Source: Chlamydia gallinacea 08-1274/3 (lineage in GTDB: Bacteria > Chlamydiota > Chlamydiia > Chlamydiales > Chlamydiaceae). Taken from it: a DNA stretch of 64,000 bases. The DNA is taken from positions 558,001 to 622,000 of the forward strand of contig NZ_CP015840.1 of the NCBI RefSeq assembly GCF_000471025.2. Reading direction: 5' to 3'. A program made the position numbers and the translations under genes. Under the pieces are notes generated by a model. That model had not been told where the DNA came from, did not search any database, and worked only from the letters and a program-made list of their open reading frames with translations. This document shows positions 9,633 to 17,798 of this stretch, in pieces (the stretch's first letter is position 1; each line of letters starts with the position of its first letter).

Positions 9633-9890
9633 CTATCCTATAAGAATTTCAGGAAACATGATTAAAGTATCTTCTTTATCAAGGAAGTAGTATTCATAAA
9701 GTACTTGCTCTAATTGCTGCTTAGCAAAGTAGAAATAGGGAATGAAATCGCAAATCATTAAAGAGGAAATAGGGGGACTATAAATCCCTAGATATTCTTT
9801 GTTCTTAAATGTCGCTAGAGTTAAAGGAGCTGTAAGAATCTTTGACAGCTCTTTAGTAGAGGGAATACCAAAAAATAAACGGATCAGCAT
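9633..9890 (-). CDS. Hypothetical protein, 85 aa
   Basis: An 85-codon minus-strand gene between rho and the OPRT-like gene. The product begins MLIRLFFGIPSTKELSKIL and is rich in aromatic residues (FIPYFYFAKQQLEQVLYEYYF), without signal peptide or clear membrane helix. The opening resembles the first strand of LigT-type 2H phosphoesterases (RLFFAIP), but the HxT motifs are absent and the protein is less than half their length, so I do not assign that function. It diverges from the OPRT-like gene with 57 bp between starts. Composition supports a real gene; probably a conserved chlamydial hypothetical. Confidence 0.6.
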   Translation of the reverse strand: MLIRLFFGIPSTKELSKILTAPLTLATFKNKEYLGIYSPPISSLMICDFIPYFYFAKQQLEQVLYEYYFLDKEDTLIMFPEILIG

Positions 9891-9947
9891 AGTTTATACT
9901 TATAAAGAGAATGGATATTTTGTCAAAAACACCCAGAGATAAAACAA

Positions 9948-10568
9948 ATGATGAGTCTTGAAGAAGAACAACTTCGCGATAGTGTTATTGAGAATCTGTA
10001 TTATATAGGAGCTATTCAGTTTGGAAATTTTTCCTTATCGCAAGGAGAGACAACACCTATATACGTGGATATGGGGTTAGTCATTTCTTTCCCTGAAGTA
10101 CTACAAGCAATAGCATCTTTAATTTGGCGTTTGCGTCCGGCATTTAATAGTAGTCTATTATGTGGTGTGCCCTACACTGCCCTAGCTTTAGCTACCTGTA
10201 TATCTCTGAAGTATAATATTTCTATGGTCTTAAGAAGGAAGGAGTTAAAAAATCCTAACCGAGAAGACAGGATTGAAGTTGAGGGCGTATACTCTCCAGG
10301 ACAAACTTGTCTAGTAATTAATGATGTTATTGCTTCTGGGAAATCCATCTTAGAAACGGCGAAAGCTTTGGCTGACAAAGGTTTATATGTTCGTGAGTCT
10401 TTAGTATTTTTGGATAGGCAAATAGGAGGAAAAGAAGCTTTAGAAGAGGCTGGGATCCAATTAAGATCGGTATTTACTTTGGAATCGCTTGCAAGAGCTT
10501 TGTTAGAAAAATGCCGATTAAAAGAATCTGATTCTACGATTATTTCTGAATATTTAGATAATTTGTGA
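9948..10568 (+). CDS. pyrE: Orotate phosphoribosyltransferase-like protein (UMP synthase OPRT domain)
   Basis: 206 residues. The fold is a type I phosphoribosyltransferase: FSLSQGETTPIYVDMG at the N-terminus, the LCGVPYTALA loop near 72, the RRKELK catalytic lysine region at 96-101, and the PRPP loop LVINDVIASGKS at 122-133, followed by VFLDRQIGG. The details (VLRRKELK, GQTCLVINDV, LETAKALADKG, LRSVFTLESL) resemble the OPRT half of eukaryotic bifunctional UMP synthase more than bacterial PyrE. No OMP decarboxylase domain or gene is adjacent. The first acidic residue of the PRPP motif is Asn125 where Glu/Asp is usual; Asp126 is kept. Chlamydiae lack most of the de novo pyrimidine pathway, so the true substrate may be orotate, or another base, or the gene may be relict. 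ATG at 9948 or 9951. Confidence 0.8.
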   Translation: MMSLEEEQLRDSVIENLYYIGAIQFGNFSLSQGETTPIYVDMGLVISFPEVLQAIASLIWRLRPAFNSSLLCGVPYTALALATCISLKYNISMVLRRKELKNPNREDRIEVEGVYSPGQTCLVINDVIASGKSILETAKALADKGLYVRESLVFLDRQIGGKEALEEAGIQLRSVFTLESLARALLEKCRLKESDSTIISEYLDNL

Positions 10569-10667
10569 TTTAGTTTTGTTTTAAAAGCAGAATTTTATTT
10601 TTTATTTTGTTTATGTAGCCTTTTTATTTCTTTCTAATTTAAAATTGGAAGTATAGAAGGCAGGCAA

Positions 10668-11990
10668 ATGATAGAAAATGATTTTCATGGGTATCCTTCA
10701 CATTGGGAAAATACTCACTTTCATCAAGATAAAGTTGGGGTAATTGTTTTGTGCGGTGGAGAAGGAAAAAGATTATCTCCGCTAACGTGTTGGCGTTGTA
10801 AGCCTACTGTTTCATTTGGAGGCCGGTATAAGTTAATAGACGTTCCTATTTCTCATGCAATCACTGCTGGATTTTCTAAAATTTTTGTTGTCGGACAGTA
10901 TCTTACCTATACATTGCAACAGCACTTACTTAAGACATACCATGGAGTGTTACAGAATCAAATCCATCTTCTTGCTCCTGAAAGCCGTGATGGTAGCCAA
11001 ATATGGTATAAGGGCACAGCTGATGCTATTCGTCAGAATTTAGTATATCTAGATGATTCAAGTATAGAGTATTTCTTAGTGTTGTCTGGGGATCAACTCT
11101 ACAATATGGATTTTCGCCAGATTGTAGATTATGCTCGCCTATATAAAGTAGATATGGTGATTGCATCACAACTAATTCAAGAACAAGACGCCCATCGTAT
11201 GGGAGTACTGCAAATAGATGAAGAAGCTAATCTTTTGGATTTCTATGAAAAGCCTCAAGAAGAGGGCATTCTTAATCGCTTCCGCTTATCCCGAAAGGAT
11301 TGTTGTGTTCATAAATTGAATCCTGAGCACGGGAATTTTTTAGGGAATATGGGTATCTATCTGTTTCGTAAGGAAAGTTTATTCCAATTGCTTTTAGAAG
11401 AAGCAGGTGATGATTTTGGCAGAGATCTTATCCAAAAGCAAAAGCAAAGAGGATCTGTGAAGATTTTCCTTTATGATGGTTATTGGACGGATATCGGAAC
11501 AATCAAATCATATTATGAGGCAAATATAGCTTTAACACAAAGACCTCATCCCCAAGTCCGTGGTTTAAATTGTTACGATGATAAAGGAATGATTTATAGT
11601 AAAAATCACCATCTTCCTGGGACCATAGTTACGGATTCTACGATTTCTAGTTCTTTGCTTTGTGAGGGAGCGGTTATTGATTCTAGTAGTGTATCTTATA
11701 GTGTTGTAGGGATTCGTGGTATCATTGGAAAGAACTCGATTATTGATCATTCTATTGTTATGGGGAATGATCATTATGGGAGCGCTTCTCCTCAGGGATT
11801 AGGAATTGGGCATGGTTGTGAAATTTATAAGACCATTATTGATGAAAACTGTAGAATTGGTAATGGAGTGAAACTCACAAATCATCAAGCCTATAAGAAT
11901 TATGATTCTCCTGATGGCAAGTTAGTTGTCAGAGATGGTATTATTATTATTCCTAGGGGAATGAAAATTCCCGATAACTACGTATTTTAA
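10668..11990 (+). CDS. glgC: Glucose-1-phosphate adenylyltransferase
   Basis: 440 residues, normal length. N-terminal nucleotidyltransferase domain with GGEGKRLSPLT at 30-40 and the substrate-binding blocks CKPTVSFGGRYKLID, WYKGTADAIRQN, SGDQLYNMD, GNMGIYLF and YWTDIGTI; then a C-terminal left-handed beta-helix with hexapeptide repeats from about residue 305 (GTIVTDSTISSSLLCEG, IIGKNSIIDHS). It makes ADP-glucose for glycogen synthesis, consistent with chlamydial glycogen metabolism. GGCAGG lies just upstream of the ATG. A 99-bp AT-rich spacer separates it from the OPRT-like gene. Confidence 0.95.
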   Translation: MIENDFHGYPSHWENTHFHQDKVGVIVLCGGEGKRLSPLTCWRCKPTVSFGGRYKLIDVPISHAITAGFSKIFVVGQYLTYTLQQHLLKTYHGVLQNQIHLLAPESRDGSQIWYKGTADAIRQNLVYLDDSSIEYFLVLSGDQLYNMDFRQIVDYARLYKVDMVIASQLIQEQDAHRMGVLQIDEEANLLDFYEKPQEEGILNRFRLSRKDCCVHKLNPEHGNFLGNMGIYLFRKESLFQLLLEEAGDDFGRDLIQKQKQRGSVKIFLYDGYWTDIGTIKSYYEANIALTQRPHPQVRGLNCYDDKGMIYSKNHHLPGTIVTDSTISSSLLCEGAVIDSSSVSYSVVGIRGIIGKNSIIDHSIVMGNDHYGSASPQGLGIGHGCEIYKTIIDENCRIGNGVKLTNHQAYKNYDSPDGKLVVRDGIIIIPRGMKIPDNYVF

Positions 11991-12052
11991 GTTAATAATG
12001 TTGTTCTTGTTTGTATTTCCGTGTTTTTCTTCCTAAGTTAGCAGGATATTCT

Positions 12053-12796
12053 ATGCGAATCTATGGAATAGCAGATCTTCATTTAGCTATTGGCGTGCCT
12101 GAAAAAACTATGGAAGTTTTTGGAGAACCTTGGATTGCTTATCATGAGAAGATAAAGAATCGATGGAGAGAGGTGGTGTCTCCTCAGGATATTGTTTTGC
12201 TTCCTGGAGATATTTCTTGGGCGATGCGTTTAGAACAGGTAAAGAAAGATTTTGCTTTTATAGATTCTTTGCCTGGAACAAAATATATGATTCGTGGAAA
12301 TCATGATTACTGGAGCTCTGCTTCAGCAGCAAAAATCAATCAAGTTCTTCCTAGTAGTCTGCACTATCTCTCTCAGGGAATGTGTGTTATTCACCCTAAG
12401 CTGGCTGTTGTTGGTGTACGGTTATGGGATAGTTCTTCCATATATATAGCACCACAGTGTTTTCAAGATACCGGGAACCCACACTATCATGAGGTCGGGG
12501 AATCGGATGAGAAGATTTTCTTAAGAGAACAAGGTAGATTACGTAGAGCTTTAGATAGTGTTCCTAAGAATATAGAACAGATTATTGTTATGACACACTA
12601 TCCCCCTATTAGTAGTGATGGGAGTTTGGGTTCTGTAGCACACATGTTAGAAGCTGATAAGCGGATTTCTCATTGTATATTTGGGCATATGCATAAGGTT
12701 CGAGTTCCTTTAGAAGGATTTGGCTACATTCGTGGTATACAGTATAGTTTGGTGGCTGCTGATTATCTGGACTTTGTCCCTCAGAGGATTTTGTGA
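12053..12796 (+). CDS. Calcineurin-like metallophosphoesterase
   Basis: 247 residues from ATG 12053, which begins directly with the first metal motif MRIYGIADLHL; an earlier in-frame start at 12011 would add 14 residues. The dimetal signature is complete: D.H (ADLHL), GDISW, GNHDYW, MTHYPP and FGHMH. Soluble, no signal peptide. The substrate is not predictable from sequence. The GTGA overlap with the rsmD start indicates translational coupling. Confidence 0.85.
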   Translation: MRIYGIADLHLAIGVPEKTMEVFGEPWIAYHEKIKNRWREVVSPQDIVLLPGDISWAMRLEQVKKDFAFIDSLPGTKYMIRGNHDYWSSASAAKINQVLPSSLHYLSQGMCVIHPKLAVVGVRLWDSSSIYIAPQCFQDTGNPHYHEVGESDEKIFLREQGRLRRALDSVPKNIEQIIVMTHYPPISSDGSLGSVAHMLEADKRISHCIFGHMHKVRVPLEGFGYIRGIQYSLVAADYLDFVPQRIL

Positions 12797-13380
12797 AAAT
12801 TCTATCAGGAAAATATAAAGGAAAATCTTTAAAAACTATTTCTACGTCTTCAATACGACCAACATGTGGATTGGTCAAAGAAGCCGTTTTCAATATTTGT
12901 GCTCCTTACATTGAAAAGGCCAAATTTTTGGATCTTTTTGCAGGGGTAGGAGCCGTGGGCTTAGAAGCTTTAAGTCGAGGAGCATCTTCAGTAACTTTTG
13001 TGGATGCTTCCCCTTATGCTATACGATTAATCCGTGAAAATTGTCAATGTGTTGATCCTGAATTGCCCGTAACAATTATGAAGCAAGAAGTGAGTACAGC
13101 GATTCAAAAGTTAACAAAGAACGGGGAGGTTTTTGATCTTATCTACATTGACCCTCCCTATGATCTTTCGAATCAATATATAGCATCGATTCTTCGTGCT
13201 ATTTTTGAAGGCCACTTGCTGGCCGAAGATGGATGGTTATTTTTAGAGAATGCCTCTACGCAGCCGATTCTTATTTATGGTCTTACTTTGAAGCGCAGGA
13301 GGAAGCTAGGGGGAACATTTTTATCAGAATATTTTTTAAATAATCCAACAGAATCTTCGCCCGAAGAGTTTTCTATATAA
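12793..13380 (+). CDS. rsmD: 16S rRNA (guanine-N2)-methyltransferase RsmD
   Basis: 195 residues with a GTG start at 12793 overlapping the previous stop (GTGA). SAM-binding motif FLDLFAGVGAVGLEALSRGA, the acidic motif VTFVDAS, and the catalytic YIDPPYD (NPPY/DPPY type). The N-terminal MKILSGKYKGKSLKT matches the RsmD pattern RI.gG..rGr.l. It methylates G966 of 16S rRNA on 30S particles. In other bacteria rsmD often sits beside coaD; here the neighbour is a phosphoesterase. Confidence 0.92.
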   Translation: MKILSGKYKGKSLKTISTSSIRPTCGLVKEAVFNICAPYIEKAKFLDLFAGVGAVGLEALSRGASSVTFVDASPYAIRLIRENCQCVDPELPVTIMKQEVSTAIQKLTKNGEVFDLIYIDPPYDLSNQYIASILRAIFEGHLLAEDGWLFLENASTQPILIYGLTLKRRRKLGGTFLSEYFLNNPTESSPEEFSI

Positions 13381-13558
13381 TATTTTGATTCTAGGCAAGA
13401 TAACGAATGAAGTAAAAAATGACTTTAAATCAAGGATATTCGATTTTTTCTTAAAAAATATTTTTTAGCTGAGTTTCTACTCGATAGCATACTAGATAAA
13501 ATTTCTTTTGTAGAATATGATGCGGAAATGAGTTTGAAAATCTAATGTGGAAGTTCGT

Positions 13559-14308
13559 GTGAAAATCAAGAACGTATCGAAGCTAATGCTTTTAGCCATT
13601 CTCGGTGTCCTCTTAGTTTTTTTAGGATGTTCTAGAGACAAGAAAATTGTGTTGGTTGGTCGAGATACTACTTGGTTCCCTAAGCAGTTTGGGATTTATA
13701 CTGCAAATATTAATGCTTTTCTCAATGATCTTGTTTCTGAGATTAACTATCGTGAGAATTTGAATATCAATATTGTAAATCAAGATTGGATTCATCTCTT
13801 TGAAAATCTTGATGATCGTAAGACTGCTGGAGTATTTACCTCTATAGCTCCTACAGTAGAAATGCTTGATTATTATCAGTTTTCTGATCCTATTTTATTA
13901 ACAGGACCTGTTCTTGTTGTTGCTGAAGGGGCTCCCTATAAGTCTCTGGAGGATTTGCGAGGAAAGTTAATTGGAGTCTATAAATTTGATTCCTCTGTTT
14001 TAGTAGGACAAGATATTCCTGATGCTGTTCTGGTCCCTTATCAACACGTGCCCGTTGCTTTAGAAGCTTTGACTTCGAATTGTTATGATGCTCTACTTGC
14101 CCCCGTTATTGACGTAACAGCATTGATAGAAACAGCTTATAAAGGTCGTTTAAAAATTATTTCACAGCCTTTAAATCAAGAAGGCTTACGTCTTGTTGTT
14201 CTTCGTAATGCAAAAGATAATTTACTTGAAGGATTTAATATGGGCTTGGTGAAGAGTATACGCTCTGGGAAATATCAGGCAATTAAACAGCAAAATCGGC
14301 TTCCTTAG
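13559..14308 (+). CDS. Amino-acid-binding lipoprotein of an ABC transporter (GlnH/FliY-like)
   Basis: 249 residues from GTG 13559, which has GGAAG five bases upstream; another GTG at 13547 is in frame. A lipoprotein signal peptide ends in VFLGC, with Cys25 as the lipidated residue. The body is a family 3 solute-binding protein: GVFTSIAPTVEMLDYYQFSDP, LTGPVLVVAEGAPYKSLEDLRGKLIGV, and LEALTSNCYDALLAPV. It would deliver a polar amino acid (glutamine or arginine type) to an inner-membrane permease encoded elsewhere; no permease gene is adjacent. Its 3' end overlaps the convergent hemH by 26 nt. Confidence 0.82.
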   Translation: MKIKNVSKLMLLAILGVLLVFLGCSRDKKIVLVGRDTTWFPKQFGIYTANINAFLNDLVSEINYRENLNINIVNQDWIHLFENLDDRKTAGVFTSIAPTVEMLDYYQFSDPILLTGPVLVVAEGAPYKSLEDLRGKLIGVYKFDSSVLVGQDIPDAVLVPYQHVPVALEALTSNCYDALLAPVIDVTALIETAYKGRLKIISQPLNQEGLRLVVLRNAKDNLLEGFNMGLVKSIRSGKYQAIKQQNRLP

Positions 14309-15269
14309 ATGATGACGATTTGATGAGTTTTGGATGTTGCATATACGTGGAATTCTGCATAATGGTTGCTAGTGTTTTTACCCAATGTACGGAGTGGTAA
14401 ATCGTAGGGACACGTAAGGCAACGTACTTTCTTTTCGTTAGGATAGGAAGGTAGTCTTTTTCTATTTCGTATAAAGTTTCTATGTGTTCGGAAGTAAATC
14501 CAAAAGGGACAATGAGAACATATTTTTTCTCTGTTTTTAGGGTTGCGCATATTGTTTGTGTTGCTGGAGAAAGCCATTTTCCCCAGCCAAATTTTGATTG
14601 GTAACAGAGATGGGTTTCTATGGGGTAGAGTTGTTGGGAGATCGCGTGAAAAGAATGCTCACATTGTTGGCGATAAGGATCTCCTTTTTGAATATATTTT
14701 ACGGGGAGACCATGAGAGGAAAATAGTAGACAACAGTCATTTTCAGGAATGTTGTGTGATTGTAAAAATGTATGGATATGGTTGACGGTGCAGGAAAGAA
14801 ATTCTGGGTGATTCCCAAAATGCGCTATCCAAGAGATATTTGCTTCAGGGAGATACTTGTGAATACAACGTACAATGCTTCCTGTAACGGAGTAAGTAAA
14901 GTGAGGAAATAAGGGAACACCAACAATGCGAGAGTTTTTAAAAGTCATTAACCTACGCATCGTGGTTGCATGTGTATCGGGTAGATAACGATGAAACGGA
15001 ATGACAGGAGTATGTAGATACGAGGATAACGTGTTTGCTAGGGTTTCTGTATCTTGATATATGGGAGAATGTCCTCCAATAGCATTGTACAAAGGAATGA
15101 CCTTTTTCGTTCGTCTTTTAGCGATAAATGTAAATAGGTATTTATGAAGGATTAAAGGGAGTCTATCTCTAGTAACGTCAGGATCTGTAAGTAATGTGGT
15201 TAAGAAAGTTTCACAATCTTGTATATGACGAGGGCCACCGAAATTAGCTAGTAAATAAGCAGAAATCAT
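14283..15269 (-). CDS. hemH: Ferrochelatase
   Basis: 328 residues, normal for bacterial HemH. Landmarks: LLANFGGPRHIQD at the N-terminus, GVPLFPHFTYSVTGS, the catalytic-His block LFSSHGLPVKYIQKGDPY, YQSKFGWGKWLSPAT, and the conserved acid block PFGFTSEHIETLYEIE. It inserts Fe2+ into protoporphyrin IX, the last step of haem synthesis, at the membrane face. It is convergent with the binding-protein gene and divergent from the TPR-like membrane protein gene (79 bp between starts). Confidence 0.95.
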   Translation of the reverse strand: MISAYLLANFGGPRHIQDCETFLTTLLTDPDVTRDRLPLILHKYLFTFIAKRRTKKVIPLYNAIGGHSPIYQDTETLANTLSSYLHTPVIPFHRYLPDTHATTMRRLMTFKNSRIVGVPLFPHFTYSVTGSIVRCIHKYLPEANISWIAHFGNHPEFLSCTVNHIHTFLQSHNIPENDCCLLFSSHGLPVKYIQKGDPYRQQCEHSFHAISQQLYPIETHLCYQSKFGWGKWLSPATQTICATLKTEKKYVLIVPFGFTSEHIETLYEIEKDYLPILTKRKYVALRVPTIYHSVHWVKTLATIMQNSTYMQHPKLIKSSSSKEADFAV

Positions 15270-15347
15270 AACTTATATTGTGGTGTTCAGAACAAATATC
15301 TTTAACTTAAATTATTCAATAATAATACGATTCCAAGATTTTTATGC

Positions 15348-16355
15348 ATGAAGAGATACGACGCATTATCTACTTTAGAAACTCTATGTAAGAAAACTCA
15401 CAAAAAATTACGTAGCTATCTTATTCGTCATAGCTTGCTTATTTTTGGTTGTTTGATTTTGATGACTATCGAATTAGGAGTATTTCTTTATTTTTTTCTT
15501 TTCTCAGGGAAAACCTTGGTTCCGGCATTTTGTTTAGCCTGTTTCTTTTTAACTTTATTTATTTGCTTAGTTATCCGTCTCTACTTGTTGTCAGGGAAGC
15601 CAGATTTTTTAGAGTCATTAGCGAATGAATATTTAGATAGTTCCCAGGAATTGTTTACAGGAAAACCGAATGTTGTTGAAGAGCAAACACATCGGGCCTC
15701 CTCAGCAACGAAATTAGCCATAGATTTGCAAAATCAAGAATACGCTTTGCTATCGCACGTACTCACTTTTCTTCCCCAACACGATTTTTTAAGAAAATTT
15801 AGTTGTTTTTGTTTTTGGAAGGATTATTTCCTTTTCCGTGAATGTTTATTACAAAAAGCTGTGGAGGCTTATATTAAAGTCGTTCAATCCATTCCTGTGG
15901 ATTTGGGAGCTCATGTTTCTTTAGCTGATGCTTATGTAGCTTTATCGGGACTCTATGCTGATCCCAGAAAGTATCCTGAATTTGATGCCAATTATTGGAT
16001 ACCTCCAGGAAGATATGGAGAAGATGTGCAGGAAAAATTTTTCTCAACAGCAAAACGAGCTATTGAAGAATTTAAAATTTTAAATGAATATGCTCCAGGA
16101 AATGCTTGGGTGCATGCGCAATTAGCTTATAGTTATCATGATTTACAAATGCCTTTGGAAGAGATTTATGAGTATGAAATGATTTTAAAAGTAAAGCCTG
16201 CAGATGTAGAAATTATGACGAAATTAGGCATTCTTTATTTCCAACAGGGAATGAACGCGAAGGGTTTAAGAATATATGAAGAATTGAAAAAACGAGATTA
16301 TAAAAAATCAAGAAAGTTAATTAAATTTTATGGAATTGATTATAATAGTCATTAA
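15348..16355 (+). CDS. Chlamydial membrane protein with TPR-like C-terminal half
   Basis: 335 residues. Two closely spaced membrane helices at about residues 28-48 and 55-82 are followed by a cytoplasmic or periplasmic helical domain. From about residue 170 the sequence reads as paired helices in TPR style (AVEAYIKVVQSIPVDLGAHVSLADAYVAL, then NAWVHAQLAYSYHDL, then VEIMTKLGILYFQQG), so a protein-protein interaction role is plausible. It begins close to the divergent hemH start. No enzymatic motif. The gene position matches conserved hypotheticals of the hemH-opp interval in other chlamydiae. Confidence 0.7.
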   Translation: MKRYDALSTLETLCKKTHKKLRSYLIRHSLLIFGCLILMTIELGVFLYFFLFSGKTLVPAFCLACFFLTLFICLVIRLYLLSGKPDFLESLANEYLDSSQELFTGKPNVVEEQTHRASSATKLAIDLQNQEYALLSHVLTFLPQHDFLRKFSCFCFWKDYFLFRECLLQKAVEAYIKVVQSIPVDLGAHVSLADAYVALSGLYADPRKYPEFDANYWIPPGRYGEDVQEKFFSTAKRAIEEFKILNEYAPGNAWVHAQLAYSYHDLQMPLEEIYEYEMILKVKPADVEIMTKLGILYFQQGMNAKGLRIYEELKKRDYKKSRKLIKFYGIDYNSH

Positions 16356-16388
16356 TTTTTATTATTTTATTCTACATTATAGTTGGTA

Positions 16389-16742
16389 ATGAATGTTATT
16401 ATGACAAGTACATGTTCAAATCTTTCAACTATACAAGTCGGACTTTGTGAGAGGATAAGTATTTCCTGGAGTACGCGTTTTTCAGCGAGAACACGCTATG
16501 AAATTGGCAGTGCTATAGCAGTATTTGGTTTGATTTTATCCTTATGCGGATCAGCTGCCGTTTATGCTGTTTTCACTTCGTGTGTCATTTCTGATTTATT
16601 TGTTCAAGGATGTATTTCTTTGGGTTTGGTGCCTATTCCTGTAGCGCTACTTTCTTTAATATTCGGCATAGCTATTCTTCTTTATGGGATTTATCTTCTC
16701 CCACAGCACAAGGAAAATTTTCTCTTACGTACTTTAAGTTAG
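16389..16742 (+). CDS. Small bilobed membrane protein (Inc-like candidate)
   Basis: 117 residues from ATG 16389; a TTG at 16383 and an ATG at 16401 are alternatives and none has a clear ribosome binding site. Two hydrophobic segments of about 25 residues each (around 45-68 and 76-103) are separated by a very short turn, the bilobed hydrophobic pattern seen in chlamydial inclusion membrane proteins. The N-terminal 40 residues are polar and Ser/Thr-rich. Localisation is inferred only from this pattern. Downstream begins a long gene-poor region. Confidence 0.6.
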   Translation: MNVIMTSTCSNLSTIQVGLCERISISWSTRFSARTRYEIGSAIAVFGLILSLCGSAAVYAVFTSCVISDLFVQGCISLGLVPIPVALLSLIFGIAILLYGIYLLPQHKENFLLRTLS

Positions 16743-16904
16743 TCATATTTTGATTCGATGGTATTTTAGTGGGTTATAAGATAGCTCCATGTTATTGTCA
16801 CCATCGTCTAGTGGTTTTATTAAATCTTGTTGGAGATAGTGTAAGAATAGGTTTTATAAAGTAGAATATTATGCTTCATAAAATGAAGTAGGGGTGTAAT
16901 TTTT

Positions 16905-16937
16905 TTGAAAATTTTGAACAAAAAATTTATGTTCAAA
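16905..16937 (+). promoter_or_regulatory. Candidate sigma66 promoter overlapped by operator-like palindrome
   Basis: TTGAAA (16905-16910), a 17-nt spacer and TATGTT (16928-16933). An interrupted palindrome with 8-bp perfect arms, TTTGAACA (16913-16920) and TGTTCAAA (16930-16937), covers the spacer and the -10 element. A dimeric repressor bound here would block RNA polymerase. The start site would be near 16940, giving a leader of about 150 nt for the secreted peptide gene at 17091. Confidence 0.45.
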
Positions 16938-17024
16938 TGTAATTTATTCTAAGATAAGCCTTTAATGGCATAGGTTTTTAATTGCAGATTATTCTTACTT
17001 TCCTATAAGGTGCTTGAAAACCTG

Positions 17025-17071
17025 TATGTTAGCGAGGCTTTTTGATGTTTTTATATTTGATCGCTAGCATA
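17025..17071 (+). promoter_or_regulatory. Leader hairpin just upstream of the ribosome binding site
   Basis: TATGTTAGCGA (17025-17035) pairs with TCGCTAGCATA (17061-17071) over 11 positions with one G-U pair, enclosing a 25-nt loop. The stem ends 5 nt before the AACAAGGAG ribosome binding site of the gene at 17091. It could stabilise the message or tune translation. Confidence 0.45.
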
Positions 17072-17090
17072 TGTAACAAGGAGAATAAAA

Positions 17091-17243
17091 ATGAAAAAAT
17101 TAATCCTAACACTTCTTTTAGCCTCTTTCTGTGGTTTAGGAGCATCCTCTGCTGTATTTGCAGATGAAGGCGAAAACACTGGTGGTACTTCGGGACAAGA
17201 GACATGCCCTGAGAAAACTGAAGAGTCCACAAGCCAAAGTTAA
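17091..17243 (+). CDS. Small secreted acidic peptide, 50 aa
   Basis: A 50-codon gene with an excellent ribosome binding site (AAGGAG, 17079-17084) and ATG at 17091. The product starts MKKLILTLLLASFCGLGASS and continues AVFA, a textbook Sec signal peptide with AxA cleavage before DEGEN; the predicted mature peptide is only about 26 residues, acidic, Ser/Thr/Glu-rich and with a single Cys (QETCPEK). A lone Cys could allow disulfide linkage in the elementary-body envelope, but that is inference. It is isolated: about 350 bp of leader region before it and more than 500 bp without a confident gene after it, with hairpins on both sides. I do not recognise a family. Confidence 0.75.
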   Translation: MKKLILTLLLASFCGLGASSAVFADEGENTGGTSGQETCPEKTEESTSQS

Positions 17244-17290
17244 AAGGGAACTCCTTTTACGAATACAAACAGGGAGTTTCCCTGTTTGTA
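17241..17290 (+). terminator. Twin 3' hairpins of the secreted peptide gene
   Basis: First hairpin: TAAAAGG (17241-17247, including the stop codon) with CCTTTTA (17253-17259), loop of 5. Second hairpin: TACAAACAGGGA (17264-17275) with TCCCTGTTTGTA (17279-17290), a perfect 12-bp stem with a 3-nt loop. There is no long U tract after the second stem, so this may act as an RNA-stabilising 3' end or a Rho-assisted stop rather than a classical intrinsic terminator. Confidence 0.6.
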
Positions 17291-17798
17291 GGTGCTCTTT
17301 GAGATGATTATTCTTGTCACTAATTTCTTTCAGCGATTTTTTCCTCACGACTTCATTATTTTTTGTTAAAACCTTTTCTTAGACATTTATAGATAGTGTT
17401 TCTTGGGCGCTGTCTTGCTGTTTAGTAAGAGAGTAGTATTTTTAAGAATACAGGACTCTGTAATGATTTTAATAAGAAATTCTTGTTTTAGATATATTGA
17501 GCATTGAATTTTAGTTTGTTAAAATTATTGCTTTAATAAAAGAAATTATTTAAAACAACTCGAACAAGGCGATTTTTTACATTGAGATGAATGAGTCTGG
17601 TTTTGTGATCAGTGCCCTAATTTGCATAGGGTCGATTGGTATTATGGACGATTCTAACTGAGATTGTGTTTATCTTTTTCATTAGCTAGTCGTGTTGTTT
17701 ATTATTTAGTACTTCTTTTTAAAAAATGAATTATAAGGTTTTTTCCTCTTAGTACGAACTTATTATTCAATAAATTTCTATCTGCTTTTGTTGGGGTT
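17291..17798. other. Gene-poor AT-rich stretch
   Basis: About 500 bp with no frame above roughly 50 codons that looks protein-like and no RNA gene I recognise. Other chlamydiae carry one or two hypotheticals in the corresponding hemH-oppA interval, so this may be decayed sequence, but I see no clear remnant. Confidence 0.5.

Larger units (their letters stand above)
16743..17090. other. Non-coding leader region upstream of the small secreted peptide gene
   Basis: 348 bp without a gene. It holds a short perfect hairpin CTTCAT-AAA-ATGAAG (16874-16888), the candidate promoter with overlapping palindrome (16905-16937), and a leader hairpin (17025-17071), each listed separately. Everything upstream of 16870 shows no structure I can support. 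Confidence 0.6.

Noticed and set aside
9633..9890. LigT-type 2H phosphoesterase
   Set aside because: Only the opening strand resembles it; both HxT motifs are missing and the length is less than half.
14543..14785. Plus-strand frame antisense to hemH
   Set aside because: Covers the conserved ferrochelatase active-site region on the other strand.
17291..17798. Remnants of extra hypotheticals between the small peptide gene and oppA
   Set aside because: No frame of convincing length or composition; I cannot show homology without a search.
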